From Betaproteobacteria bacterium (lineage in GTDB: Bacteria; Pseudomonadota; Gammaproteobacteria; Burkholderiales; Usitatibacteraceae): 64,000 bases of DNA. Shown here one piece after another: positions 52,404-58,511 of the stretch. The notes under the pieces were generated by a model that saw nothing but the letters and a program-made list of their open reading frames with translations, did no database searches and had not been told where the DNA came from. The stretch spans positions 303,501 through 367,500 of the forward strand of contig JADKJU010000001.1 in NCBI GenBank assembly GCA_016720855.1. Reading direction: 5' to 3'. The translations under genes and the position numbers were made by a program. Within the stretch, counting starts at the first letter, position 1. Each line of letters begins with the position of its first letter.

Positions 52404-53219
52404 GTGCCGTACCCGCGCCGCATCGTCTGCCTCACCGAGGAACCGACCGAGGTGCTCTACGCCCTGGGCGAGGAGGCGCGCATCGTCGGCATCTCCGGGT
52501 TCACGGTGCGCCCGGCCCGCGCCCGGAAGGAGAAACCCAAGGTCTGCGCGTTCACGAGCGCCAAGGTGGACGAGATCACGCGGCTCACGCCCGACCTCGT
52601 GATCGGCTTCTCCGACATCCAGGCCGACATCGCGCAGGCCCTGGTGAAGCGTGGCATCGAGGTGTGGATCGCGAACCACCGGACAGTGGACGGCATCGTC
52701 TCGTACATCCGGCGGCTGGGCGCGATGGTGGGGGCGGGCGCACGGGCCGAGGAATACGCAGAGCTGCTCGAAGCGCGCGTGGAGGCAGTGCGCGCGCTGG
52801 GCCGGGCGCTGCCCCGGCATCCGAAGGTGTATTTCGAGGAATGGGACGACCCGTGCATCAGCGCCATCGGCTGGGTGAGCGAGTTGATCGGCATCGCGGG
52901 CGGCCAGGACATCTTCCCGGAAAGGGCCGCGTGTGCCATGGGGCGGGACCGGATCCTGGCCGACCCCGCGGAAGTCGCCCGCCGCGCCCCCGACATCATC
53001 ATCGGATCGTGGTGCGGCAAGAAGTTCCGGCCGGAGAAAGTGGCCTCTCGCCCCGGCTGGTCCGCGATTCCGGCCGTGCGCGACAGCGAGCTGCACGAGG
53101 TGAAGTCGCCGCTCATCCTGCAGCCGGGCCCCGCAGCGCTCACCGACGGGCTGGACGCGCTGCAGGCCATCATCGCCCGCTGGGCGGGGCGCGGAAACCG
53201 GTGCATGGTGGCGGCATGA
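52404..53219 (+). CDS. Cobalamin-binding (BtuF-like) protein without signal peptide
   Basis: A 271-residue class III periplasmic-binding-fold protein: RIVCLTEEPTEVLYALGEEARIVGISGFTVRP, LTPDLVIGFSDIQADIAQALVKRGIEVW, YFEEWDDPCISAIGWVSELIGIAGG. It starts at GTG 52404, three bases after acuI. There is no hydrophobic N-terminal signal; the binding domain starts at residue 6, so the protein looks cytoplasmic. Position between icmF and an adenosyltransferase suggests cobalamin storage or delivery. An upstream start with a signal is excluded because acuI occupies the preceding bases. Confidence 0.7.
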   Translation: MPYPRRIVCLTEEPTEVLYALGEEARIVGISGFTVRPARARKEKPKVCAFTSAKVDEITRLTPDLVIGFSDIQADIAQALVKRGIEVWIANHRTVDGIVSYIRRLGAMVGAGARAEEYAELLEARVEAVRALGRALPRHPKVYFEEWDDPCISAIGWVSELIGIAGGQDIFPERAACAMGRDRILADPAEVARRAPDIIIGSWCGKKFRPEKVASRPGWSAIPAVRDSELHEVKSPLILQPGPAALTDGLDALQAIIARWAGRGNRCMVAA

Positions 53220-53569
53220 ACGCGCTGCCCGGGAAGATCGCGTCGCCCTGCATCGGCGTCTGTACCCTCGACGCGGCGGGGCGCGCGTGCCTCGGCTGCT
53301 GCCGCACGGCCGACGAGATCGCCGTGTGGGTGGCGATGACGCCGCAGGAGCGCGCCGAGGTGATCGGGCAGCTTCCCGAGCGCCGCCGGCGGATCGATGC
53401 AGTCGCCACACCGCTCGAGCCGCGAAGCTGCGCGCAATGCGGCATCGCGTTCGGCTGCGGCGCCAACGGCCCGGAAGGGGCGTGCTGGTGCGGATACTAT
53501 CCGGTCGTGACGCCGAAGCTTGGCGCCACGTGCCTGTGCCCCGCGTGCCTCGCGGCGGCCGCCACCTGA
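53216..53569 (+). CDS. DUF1289 and cysteine-rich CWC domain fusion protein
   Basis: A 117-residue protein with 14 cysteines. Residues ~8-60 are DUF1289 (SPCIGVCTLDAAGRACLGCCRTADEIAVWVAMTPQERAEVI). Residues ~70-117 have CAQCGIAFGCGANGPEGACWCGYY...CLCPACL, the Cys-rich CWC zinc-ribbon-like motif. The start overlaps the B12-binding protein stop by ATGA. Metal or Fe-S binding is likely; role unknown. Confidence 0.75.
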   Translation: MNALPGKIASPCIGVCTLDAAGRACLGCCRTADEIAVWVAMTPQERAEVIGQLPERRRRIDAVATPLEPRSCAQCGIAFGCGANGPEGACWCGYYPVVTPKLGATCLCPACLAAAAT

Positions 53570-53577
53570 GGAATGCC

Positions 53578-54129
53578 ATGGGACACCGACTCTCGAAGAT
53601 CTACACCCGCACGGGCGACGACGGTACGACCGGGCTCGCCGACGGCTCGCGCATCGGCAAGGACGAGCTTCGCGTCGCGGCGATGGGTACCGTTGACGAG
53701 CTAAATTCCTGCATCGGCCGCGTGCTGGCGCACGAGGTGCCCCCGGAAGTTCGCGGGTGCCTGGAGCGTGTCCAGCACGATCTCTTCGAACTGGGCGCGG
53801 AGCTGTGCCAGCCGGGCGTGGCAAAGATCGACGAGAGCCACGCCGCGCGCCTGGAGCGCGAGCTGGACGCCTTCAACGAGCCGCTTTCCCCGTTGAAGGA
53901 ATTCATCCTGCCGGGCGGGACGATGGTCGCCGCCGATGCGCACGTCGCGCGCACCGTCTGCCGCCGGGCCGAGCGAACGCTCGTCGCGCTCGACAAGCAG
54001 CAAGCCGGCGGGGGCGGGGGGCGGCGCTACATCAATCGGCTGTCGGACCTGCTCTTCGTGATCGCGCGGGTACTCAATCGCGCCGCCGGCCGCACGGACG
54101 TCCTTTGGCAGCCCCGGAAGGGCCCCTAG
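53578..54129 (+). CDS. cobO: ATP:cob(I)alamin adenosyltransferase, PduO type
   Basis: A 183-residue PduO-family protein: SKIYTRTGDDGTTGLADGSRIGKD (N-terminal ATP motif), GTVDELNSCIG, LPGGTMVAADAHVARTVCRRAERTLVAL (catalytic Arg/Glu region) and INRLSDLLFVIARVLN. It makes adenosylcobalamin, the cofactor of the IcmF encoded four genes upstream. PduO-type enzymes are not homologous to CobA-type CobO, so the symbol cobO is used loosely. Confidence 0.9.
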   Translation: MGHRLSKIYTRTGDDGTTGLADGSRIGKDELRVAAMGTVDELNSCIGRVLAHEVPPEVRGCLERVQHDLFELGAELCQPGVAKIDESHAARLERELDAFNEPLSPLKEFILPGGTMVAADAHVARTVCRRAERTLVALDKQQAGGGGGRRYINRLSDLLFVIARVLNRAAGRTDVLWQPRKGP

Positions 54130-54221
54130 CGGCAATCGGATAGGGTTCGCGCCTCAGCCTCGCCCCCGGGCAGAACGGAACCAAGAAGCTGCTCGCGCAA
54201 TACGGCGAGCGGCTGGTTCGC

Positions 54222-54497
54222 GTGCGCTATCGCTACGATGCGGAACGCAAGCTTCGGCTGAAGACGGTGGAGCTGATCGTCGAGAGCGCGCCGTGGACGC
54301 CTCGCCCGCGGAAGCGTCGGCGCGAGCCCGGCGACCTGGTCGGGGTGCGCATCGACTACGGGGAGATCGAGCTTCGCGGGAGGATCAAGGCCGCCGGGGG
54401 CATCTGGCGGTCGCGGCATCGCCTTTGGGAAATCGACTGGAAGACGGTGCGGGAACTCGGGTTGGAGGAGCGGGTTGTGGAGGAGGGGGAGCGGTAG
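54222..54497 (+). CDS. Conserved basic hypothetical protein, possibly lacking its start
   Basis: A 91-residue basic protein (MRYRYDAERKLRLKTVELIVESAPW...DLVGVRIDYGEIELRGRIKAAGGIWRSRHRLWEIDW) like small proteins found in many Proteobacteria next to mobile regions. The same frame is open upstream to 54144 and reads GQNGTKKLLAQYGERLVRV, which looks conserved, but has no ATG/GTG/TTG start before 54222. The gene may be 5'-truncated. It marks the left edge of the low-GC region. Confidence 0.55.
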   Translation: MRYRYDAERKLRLKTVELIVESAPWTPRPRKRRREPGDLVGVRIDYGEIELRGRIKAAGGIWRSRHRLWEIDWKTVRELGLEERVVEEGER

Positions 54498-54549
54498 GAA
54501 ACGCGCAGGACGAGATATATAGCCGCATATTTCCACAGCTACTGGTATC

Positions 54550-54611
54550 CATTAACATATGCCAATATATGACTTGAGCGCCCGCCGGGCGCTCCCTATT
54601 TATCGTTAGGA
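54550..54611 (+). other. attC-like site, left border of the cassette array (attC-0)
   Basis: CATTAAC (54550-54556) and GTTAGGA (54605-54611) bracket a central hairpin GAGCGCCC-GCC-GGGCGCTC (54576-54594). The right end GTTAGGACTC is the perfect complement of the R'' region of the next attC (GAGTCCTAAC), as expected for a cassette junction. The left R box is degenerate, so this may be an attC half or the former attI junction. Confidence 0.45.
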
Positions 54612-54638
54612 CTCAATTGTCAAGGAAAAAGGAAGTGT

Positions 54639-54995
54639 ATGAATAACAAAATCATGAAATGGGGCGCACTGGGTCTCTTAACACTTGTTTTCTTTCCAAT
54701 TCTCGCAGTGTATGACTCGCTCCTGACCCCTTTCAGCGCCTTCCTAGTGTTCTGGCTCTGCATGTTCTGTGTCTTCTTATTTTCGAAGTGGTCTCTTGAA
54801 ACAAGAGGCTTTTTCTTCTTGGCGGTTTCATTAGCGTTAGCCTTAATTGGAAAGGCCGCATTCAAAGACCAAATGCTGTCCGGTTTTTTCTCGGAATTCA
54901 TTCTCCTTACTGGTGCAGGGGTCGGTGCTAACTTTGTCGCGGCAGGATTACTTCGGCATGAAACGCAAGCTATAAATGGCAAGAAGGAGTCCTAA
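54639..54995 (+). CDS. Cassette 1: small integral membrane protein
   Basis: A 118-residue protein with three to four hydrophobic segments (about 8-27, 31-50, 56-73, 84-103) and the end LLRHETQAINGKKES. GC content is far below the flanking chromosome. AAGGAA lies before ATG 54639. The cassette runs from 54606 to 55050. No family recognised. Confidence 0.65.
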   Translation: MNNKIMKWGALGLLTLVFFPILAVYDSLLTPFSAFLVFWLCMFCVFLFSKWSLETRGFFFLAVSLALALIGKAAFKDQMLSGFFSEFILLTGAGVGANFVAAGLLRHETQAINGKKES

Positions 54996-55056
54996 CAAAT
55001 CATTCCACCGGACCTGCGCGAAAAGCCGCGCAGGCCGGTGAATTCAAACGTTAGAT
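54990..55056 (+). other. attC-1
   Basis: R'' TCCTAAC at 54990-54996, a long palindromic centre (CCGGACCTGCGCG...CGCGCAGGCCGG with AAAAG loop), and R' GTTAGAT at 55050-55056. The stem is nearly perfect. It ends cassette 1 and joins it to cassette 2. Confidence 0.85.
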
Positions 55057-55094
55057 TGCTTACTGAAGCGTCATCGCGTCGTTGGAGACAGAAA

Positions 55095-55343
55095 ATGAGC
55101 GGTCCGCCGAGAAACACCGTAACAGTTTTGCGATCGCCAACCTCGCAGAGCGCGAATGAAATGGAGACAGATGCACTAAATGGCATCGGCACGATTCCCG
55201 GTGTAATCGACGTGGAGATTGAGTCGGCCGATTCCGATTCGGTGACGCTGTCGTATACCTGGACGGGTACCGCCGACTTTCAAGCTACCGATGAACACCT
55301 CGCGAAATACGGTCTTCGTAAGCGATGGAAGAATGAGGCGTAA
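55095..55343 (+). CDS. Cassette 2: small hypothetical protein with ferredoxin-like pattern
   Basis: An 82-residue protein (MSGPPRNTVTVLRSPTSQS...) whose centre, IPGVIDVEIESADSDSVTLSYTWTG, resembles the beta-alpha-beta pattern of HMA-like domains but has no CxxC metal site. ATG 55095 is preferred to GTG 55038, which lies inside attC-1; GGAGACAG precedes it. Function unknown. Confidence 0.55.
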   Translation: MSGPPRNTVTVLRSPTSQSANEMETDALNGIGTIPGVIDVEIESADSDSVTLSYTWTGTADFQATDEHLAKYGLRKRWKNEA

Positions 55344-55345
55344 GC

Positions 55346-55433
55346 AATCTAACACCGCGTTCGAGCGGGCCGTGGGTCATTGTGGCGCGCCGCTGAGGCG
55401 CGAAGCGGCAGCGTGGCCGGCCGCTCAACTAGG
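55346..55433 (+). other. attC-2, left part (interrupted by the IS481-family element)
   Basis: R'' ATCTAAC at 55347-55353 followed by ACCGCGTTCGAGCGGGCC and a long imperfect palindrome ending GGCCGGCCGCTCAACTAGG. The remaining TCGTTAGCC lies at 56471-56479, right of the insertion sequence. GTAAGCAATCTAAC (55340-55353) is a perfect 14-base complement of the cassette 2 start. Confidence 0.8.
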
Positions 55434-56464
55434 TGTGGTTTCTACGACCGTTGTTCACGAACTTGCGGCCGTCGGCTGATGGGTGGGAGGTAATTGAGGC
55501 TAGCATGTGGTCGCTCCTGATTGTAGAAGGCAAGCCATCGGGCGAGGTGCTGCGTGCGGATAGCGCTGGTGAGGTATGCGCGTCCGTAGGCCCATTCCCT
55601 GAGCATGGTCTGGATGAAGCGCTCTGCCTTGCCGTTGGTTTGCGGGTGTAGGGCTTGGTACGCAGATGTCGCAGCTCCAACGTGTGGCAGGCATCACGGA
55701 ATCGATGGGATCGGTAGCCTGTGCCGTTATCGGTGAGCAATCTCTTGATCGTGATTCCCTGCTTGGCATACCAGCTCGTGGCGCGATGCAGGAAGGCTGC
55801 GCATGTGTCCCCCTTTTCGTCGGGCAGGACTTCGGCGTATGCAATCCGGGAATGGTCATCGATGGCAACGTGGACGAACTCCCACCCCGCGCCGTAGCTC
55901 TTGCTGGTGCGGTTGCCGGTGACGCGATGACCCGGACTGCGGAATCTGGCGAGTTTCTTGATGTCCAGGTGAAGCAGATCGCCAGGCCGGCGTCGTTCAT
56001 AGCGACAGGGCGGCCGTACAGGCTCGAGGGCGTGCTGTGGGCCCAGACCTCGGCGTGCCAGTACCGCGCTGACGGTCGAGCGCGCAAGCCCCAGTTGCTC
56101 TCCGATGGCTCGTGCGGGCTGACGGAAGTGCCGGAAGTACTCAACAAGTTCGGCCCAGTCGTCCGGCAGCGCGTGTGGCTGCCGATGCGCTCTCGACGAG
56201 CGGTCGCGAAGACTGGCCAGCCCATCGTCTCGGAAGCGCCTGAGCCACTTGTACGCCGTACGCGGGCTGATACCGGCGGCGTGCGCCGCCTCGCAAACAC
56301 TCCAGCCCGCCTCCAGAATGCGGCGGACAAGCAACTCTCGACTGGCAGGTGTGGTGCGGGCATTCTCATGGATGTTCATCCGGGCTTCTCCCTTGATGTT
56401 GGTCGGCTCGCACCAACCAGCTTCTCGGGTTTAGCTCGGATGAACAACCTTCATAGAAATCACA
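55434..56464. mobile_element. IS481-family insertion sequence, 1031 bp
   Basis: Terminal inverted repeats: TGTGGTTTCTACGACCGTTG at the left and the complement of TGTGATTTCTATGAAGGTTG at the right (20 of 24 positions match). A 6-bp direct duplication ACTAGG flanks it (55428-55433 and 56465-56470). It inserted in the distal arm of attC-2. It carries one transposase gene on the minus strand, frameshifted. Confidence 0.88.
55442..56379 (-). pseudogene. IS481-family DDE transposase, one frameshift
   Basis: The frame starts MNIHENARTTPASRELLVRRI, with an HTH (ISPRTAYKWLRRFRDDG) and DDE catalytic core: LLHLDIKKLARF, AIDDHSRIAYAEVLPDEKG and LLTDNGTGYRS. Near 55645 the frame shifts: the open frame reads KPYTRKPTARQ, whereas the neighbouring frame continues NGKAERFIQTMLREWAYG...ARWLAFYNQERPHASLNYLPPISR, supplying the catalytic Glu and the normal C-terminus up to the stop at 55442. 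A single-base deletion in the codons after Pro-Tyr explains it. Confidence 0.85.
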
Positions 56465-56472
56465 ACTAGGTC

Positions 56473-56479
56473 GTTAGCC
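56473..56479 (+). other. attC-2 R' box, right part
   Basis: GTTAGCC, restored reading GCTCAACTAGG-TCGTTAGCC when the insertion sequence and one ACTAGG copy are removed. Cassette 3 begins at 56474. Confidence 0.75.
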
Positions 56480-56487
56480 CTTTGGAA

Positions 56488-56964
56488 ATGGTACGGACAA
56501 ATAGTCAATCACGAGCACCAAAACTCATCGGCGATTTCGGTGAAGGGATAGTGACATACGCCCTAATTCGCGGTGGCTATGAAGTGGCGCACGTTGATCA
56601 CGTTGGTGCCGATCTCATCGCGGAACGCAATGGCGAACGTATTGCCGTATCCGTGAAAACGCGGAATCGAGACACTAAGACTAGTGAAAGTGAGATGGTT
56701 GTCATTGCCGATGACAACATTGCAAAGCTCAAGTTCTTTTCCAATCAATTTGGCATGCGGCCAGTCTTTGCCCAGGTTGTGTGCCACAAGAAGACCAACT
56801 GCATCCATCTCTTCATGATCAAGGTGTCTGACATAGAGACGCATATGAAGCAGGCTCAGCACGGGTACAGTCTGTCATTCGGGAGCCGAGGCATTCAGGC
56901 TAGTAAAGCTATCCCCGGCATGAAATATAGCTGCTGGTCGGGAGAGTCTATTGATGTCGTATAG
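56488..56964 (+). CDS. Cassette 3: PD-(D/E)XK-like nuclease-fold protein
   Basis: A 158-residue protein. IGDFGEGIVTYALIRGGYEV, then GADLIAERNGERIAVSVKTRN follow the order of restriction-endonuclease-fold proteins: helix with Glu, Asp in DLI, and the [x]-x-K strand AVSVKTR, where Ser occupies the usual Glu/Gln place. VIADDNIAKLKFFSNQFGMRPVFAQVV completes the fold. ATG 56488 is 15 bases into the cassette. Catalysis is uncertain. It lies directly before the TIR-caspase cassette. Confidence 0.6.
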   Translation: MVRTNSQSRAPKLIGDFGEGIVTYALIRGGYEVAHVDHVGADLIAERNGERIAVSVKTRNRDTKTSESEMVVIADDNIAKLKFFSNQFGMRPVFAQVVCHKKTNCIHLFMIKVSDIETHMKQAQHGYSLSFGSRGIQASKAIPGMKYSCWSGESIDVV

Positions 56965-57037
56965 GGCTAACCCGGCGTTGCAGAGGACGCTGCGCCAAAA
57001 ATGCGCGGCGCTGCGCTTCTGAACTTGAGCGTTATGC
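56964..57037 (+). other. attC-3
   Basis: R'' GGCTAAC at 56965-56971, centre GCGTTGCAGAGGACGCTGCGC...GCGCGGCGCTGCGC, and R' GTTATGC at 57031-57037. Complete and uninterrupted. It marks the left border of the TIR-caspase cassette. Confidence 0.88.
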
Positions 57038-57058
57038 CTCCAATCACAGGAGATAATC

Positions 57059-57430
57059 ATGGCCGACAAGAAAGTCGTTTTCGTAGCCTTCGCAATCGAG
57101 GATGAGAGCATCCGCAACATGATCAAAGGCCAGTCGTTGAATACCGATTCGCCGTTCGAGTACATAGACATGTCGGTGAAAGAAGCCTACGACGAAGAAT
57201 GGAAGAAGAAGGTGAGGACTCGCATTATTCGGTCCGATGGCGTCCTCGTGATCGTCAGCAAGAAATCCCTCAATTCCAGTGGGCAGAAGTGGGAGATTCA
57301 ATGTGCAAAGGAAGAGAAGAAGAAGATTCGCGGCATCTGGGCCTACAAGGAGGATCGCACCGACCTCGCTGGCGTGAATACGATGGTCTGGACTTGGGAG
57401 AATATTGCTGCCTGGATTGATAGCCTCTGA
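57059..57430 (+). CDS. thsB: Cassette 4a: TIR-like (DUF1863/ThsB-type) protein
   Basis: A 123-residue single-domain protein beginning MADKKVVFVAFAIEDESIRNMI, with SRxxSDGVLVIVSKKS-like strand (IIRSDGVLVIVSKKS) and SSGQKWEIQCAKEEKKKIRGIWAY; W78-E79 sits where ThsB/DUF1863 TIR-like domains have the catalytic glutamate. ThsB proteins make a cyclic-ADP-ribose isomer from NAD+ after phage infection. AGGAGA lies six bases before ATG 57059, only 27 bases into the cassette. Its stop TGA shares bases with the caspase ATG (TGATG), so the two are coupled. Confidence 0.78.
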   Translation: MADKKVVFVAFAIEDESIRNMIKGQSLNTDSPFEYIDMSVKEAYDEEWKKKVRTRIIRSDGVLVIVSKKSLNSSGQKWEIQCAKEEKKKIRGIWAYKEDRTDLAGVNTMVWTWENIAAWIDSL

Positions 57431-58416
57431 TGCGCAAAGCACTCGTCGTTGGTATCGACCACTACGCCAATGTTTCGGCGCTCTATGGTTGCGTGAACGA
57501 TTCGTTCACGGTTAAGGCCATGCTTGATCGGCACGCCGATGGGTCCGTGAATTTTGGTGTGAAGCATCTAACCGCCACTGGGCCAAGCGATCCCGTTGGG
57601 CGCGACGAGCTTCGGCAGGCCATCGAAAGCCTGTTTGCCGGTGATGGTGAGGTTTCACTGTTCTACTTTGCCGGGCATGGTCACATCGAAGCAACCGGCG
57701 GTTACCTTTGCTCTTCCGACGTGAAGACCGGAAACGACGGCGTGCCATTGGCTGAGATCATGACCATGGCTAATCAGTCGAAGGTTCAAAACCGCGTGAT
57801 CATTCTCGATAGCTGTCACAGCGGCGTCGCGGGAGGAAGCGCGTTGCAGCAGAAGGTGGCCGAGATCAGCGATGGGATGACCATCCTTACAGCATCGACC
57901 GCTGAACAGTATGCAACTGAGGAAGACGGTGCCGGTGTCTTTACCAGCTTGTTAGTCGACGCGCTCGGCGGTGCTGCCGCAAACCTAGTCGGAGATGTGA
58001 CGCCGGGCGGTGTCTATGCGCACGTCGACCAGTCGCTCGGACCGTGGGCACAGCGGCCCGTCTTTAAGACTAACGTCAAGCGCTTCGTTTCCTTGCGGAA
58101 GGTGCAACCCCTCTTGGAGCTTGCTGAGCTTCGCCGGATTGCAGAGTTCTTCCGGGCTCCCGGCTTCCAGTACCAACTCGACCCCACATATGAGCCGGAG
58201 CGACATGAGTCCTGGGCCACGAACCCGCAAGGCATTCCAGCGCCGGACCCTGATCACAACGCGATCTTCAAGATCCTACAGAAGTACAACCACGTTGGTC
58301 TTGTCATCCCGGAGGGTGCTCCGCACATGTGGCATGCAGCCATGGAGAGCAAGACCATTCGCCTCACGGCTCTCGGCGAGCATTACCGGCGCCTGGCAGC
58401 GAAAGGGCTCATATGA
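57430..58416 (+). CDS. Cassette 4b: caspase-like (C14) protease, probable ThsA-type effector
   Basis: A 328-residue protein. Residues 1-235 are a caspase fold: MRKALVVGIDHYANVSALYGCVNDS, LFYFAGHGH with catalytic His83, VIILDSCHSG with catalytic Cys129, and ILTASTAEQYATEEDGAGVFTSLLVDAL. Residues ~236-328 (FFRAPGFQYQLDP...HNAIFKILQKYNHVGLVIPEGAPHMWHAAMESKTIRLTALGEHYRRLA) form a separate domain which may bind the TIR signal. In type IV Thoeris, as I recall it, a TIR-made N7-cADPR activates a caspase-like protease; this pair fits that plan. No Sir2- or SLOG-type ThsA is present. Confidence 0.82.
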   Translation: MRKALVVGIDHYANVSALYGCVNDSFTVKAMLDRHADGSVNFGVKHLTATGPSDPVGRDELRQAIESLFAGDGEVSLFYFAGHGHIEATGGYLCSSDVKTGNDGVPLAEIMTMANQSKVQNRVIILDSCHSGVAGGSALQQKVAEISDGMTILTASTAEQYATEEDGAGVFTSLLVDALGGAAANLVGDVTPGGVYAHVDQSLGPWAQRPVFKTNVKRFVSLRKVQPLLELAELRRIAEFFRAPGFQYQLDPTYEPERHESWATNPQGIPAPDPDHNAIFKILQKYNHVGLVIPEGAPHMWHAAMESKTIRLTALGEHYRRLAAKGLI

Positions 58417-58450
58417 GCAGCCGCTTTTCTCAGCAACCTGTTCGGGAATC

Positions 58451-58511
58451 GGCATAACAACCGGTTGCAACAGACGGTCCGCTGCGCGACCCGCCGCTGA
58501 ACCGGAGCGTT
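58451..58511 (+). other. attC-4, left part (R' box interrupted by an IS110-type element)
   Basis: R'' GCATAAC (58452-58458), then CCGGTTGCAACAGACGGTCC and the palindromic CGCTGCGCGACCCGCCGC, ending GGAGCGTT at 58511. The rest of R' (AGACG) is at 60140 after the insertion sequence. GGCATAAC complements the start of cassette 4 (GTTATGCC), so the TIR-caspase operon is a single cassette. Confidence 0.82.

Noticed and set aside
55038..55094. GTG 55038 as start of the cassette 2 gene
   Set aside because: It lies inside attC-1; ATG 55095 has a ribosome binding site.
57430..58416. Stand-alone metacaspase unrelated to the TIR gene
   Set aside because: The TGATG overlap with the TIR gene and shared attC borders make a functional pair much more likely.
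57059..58416. Classical type I or II Thoeris
   Set aside because: No Sir2-SLOG or Macro-transmembrane ThsA is present; the effector is a caspase-like protease.
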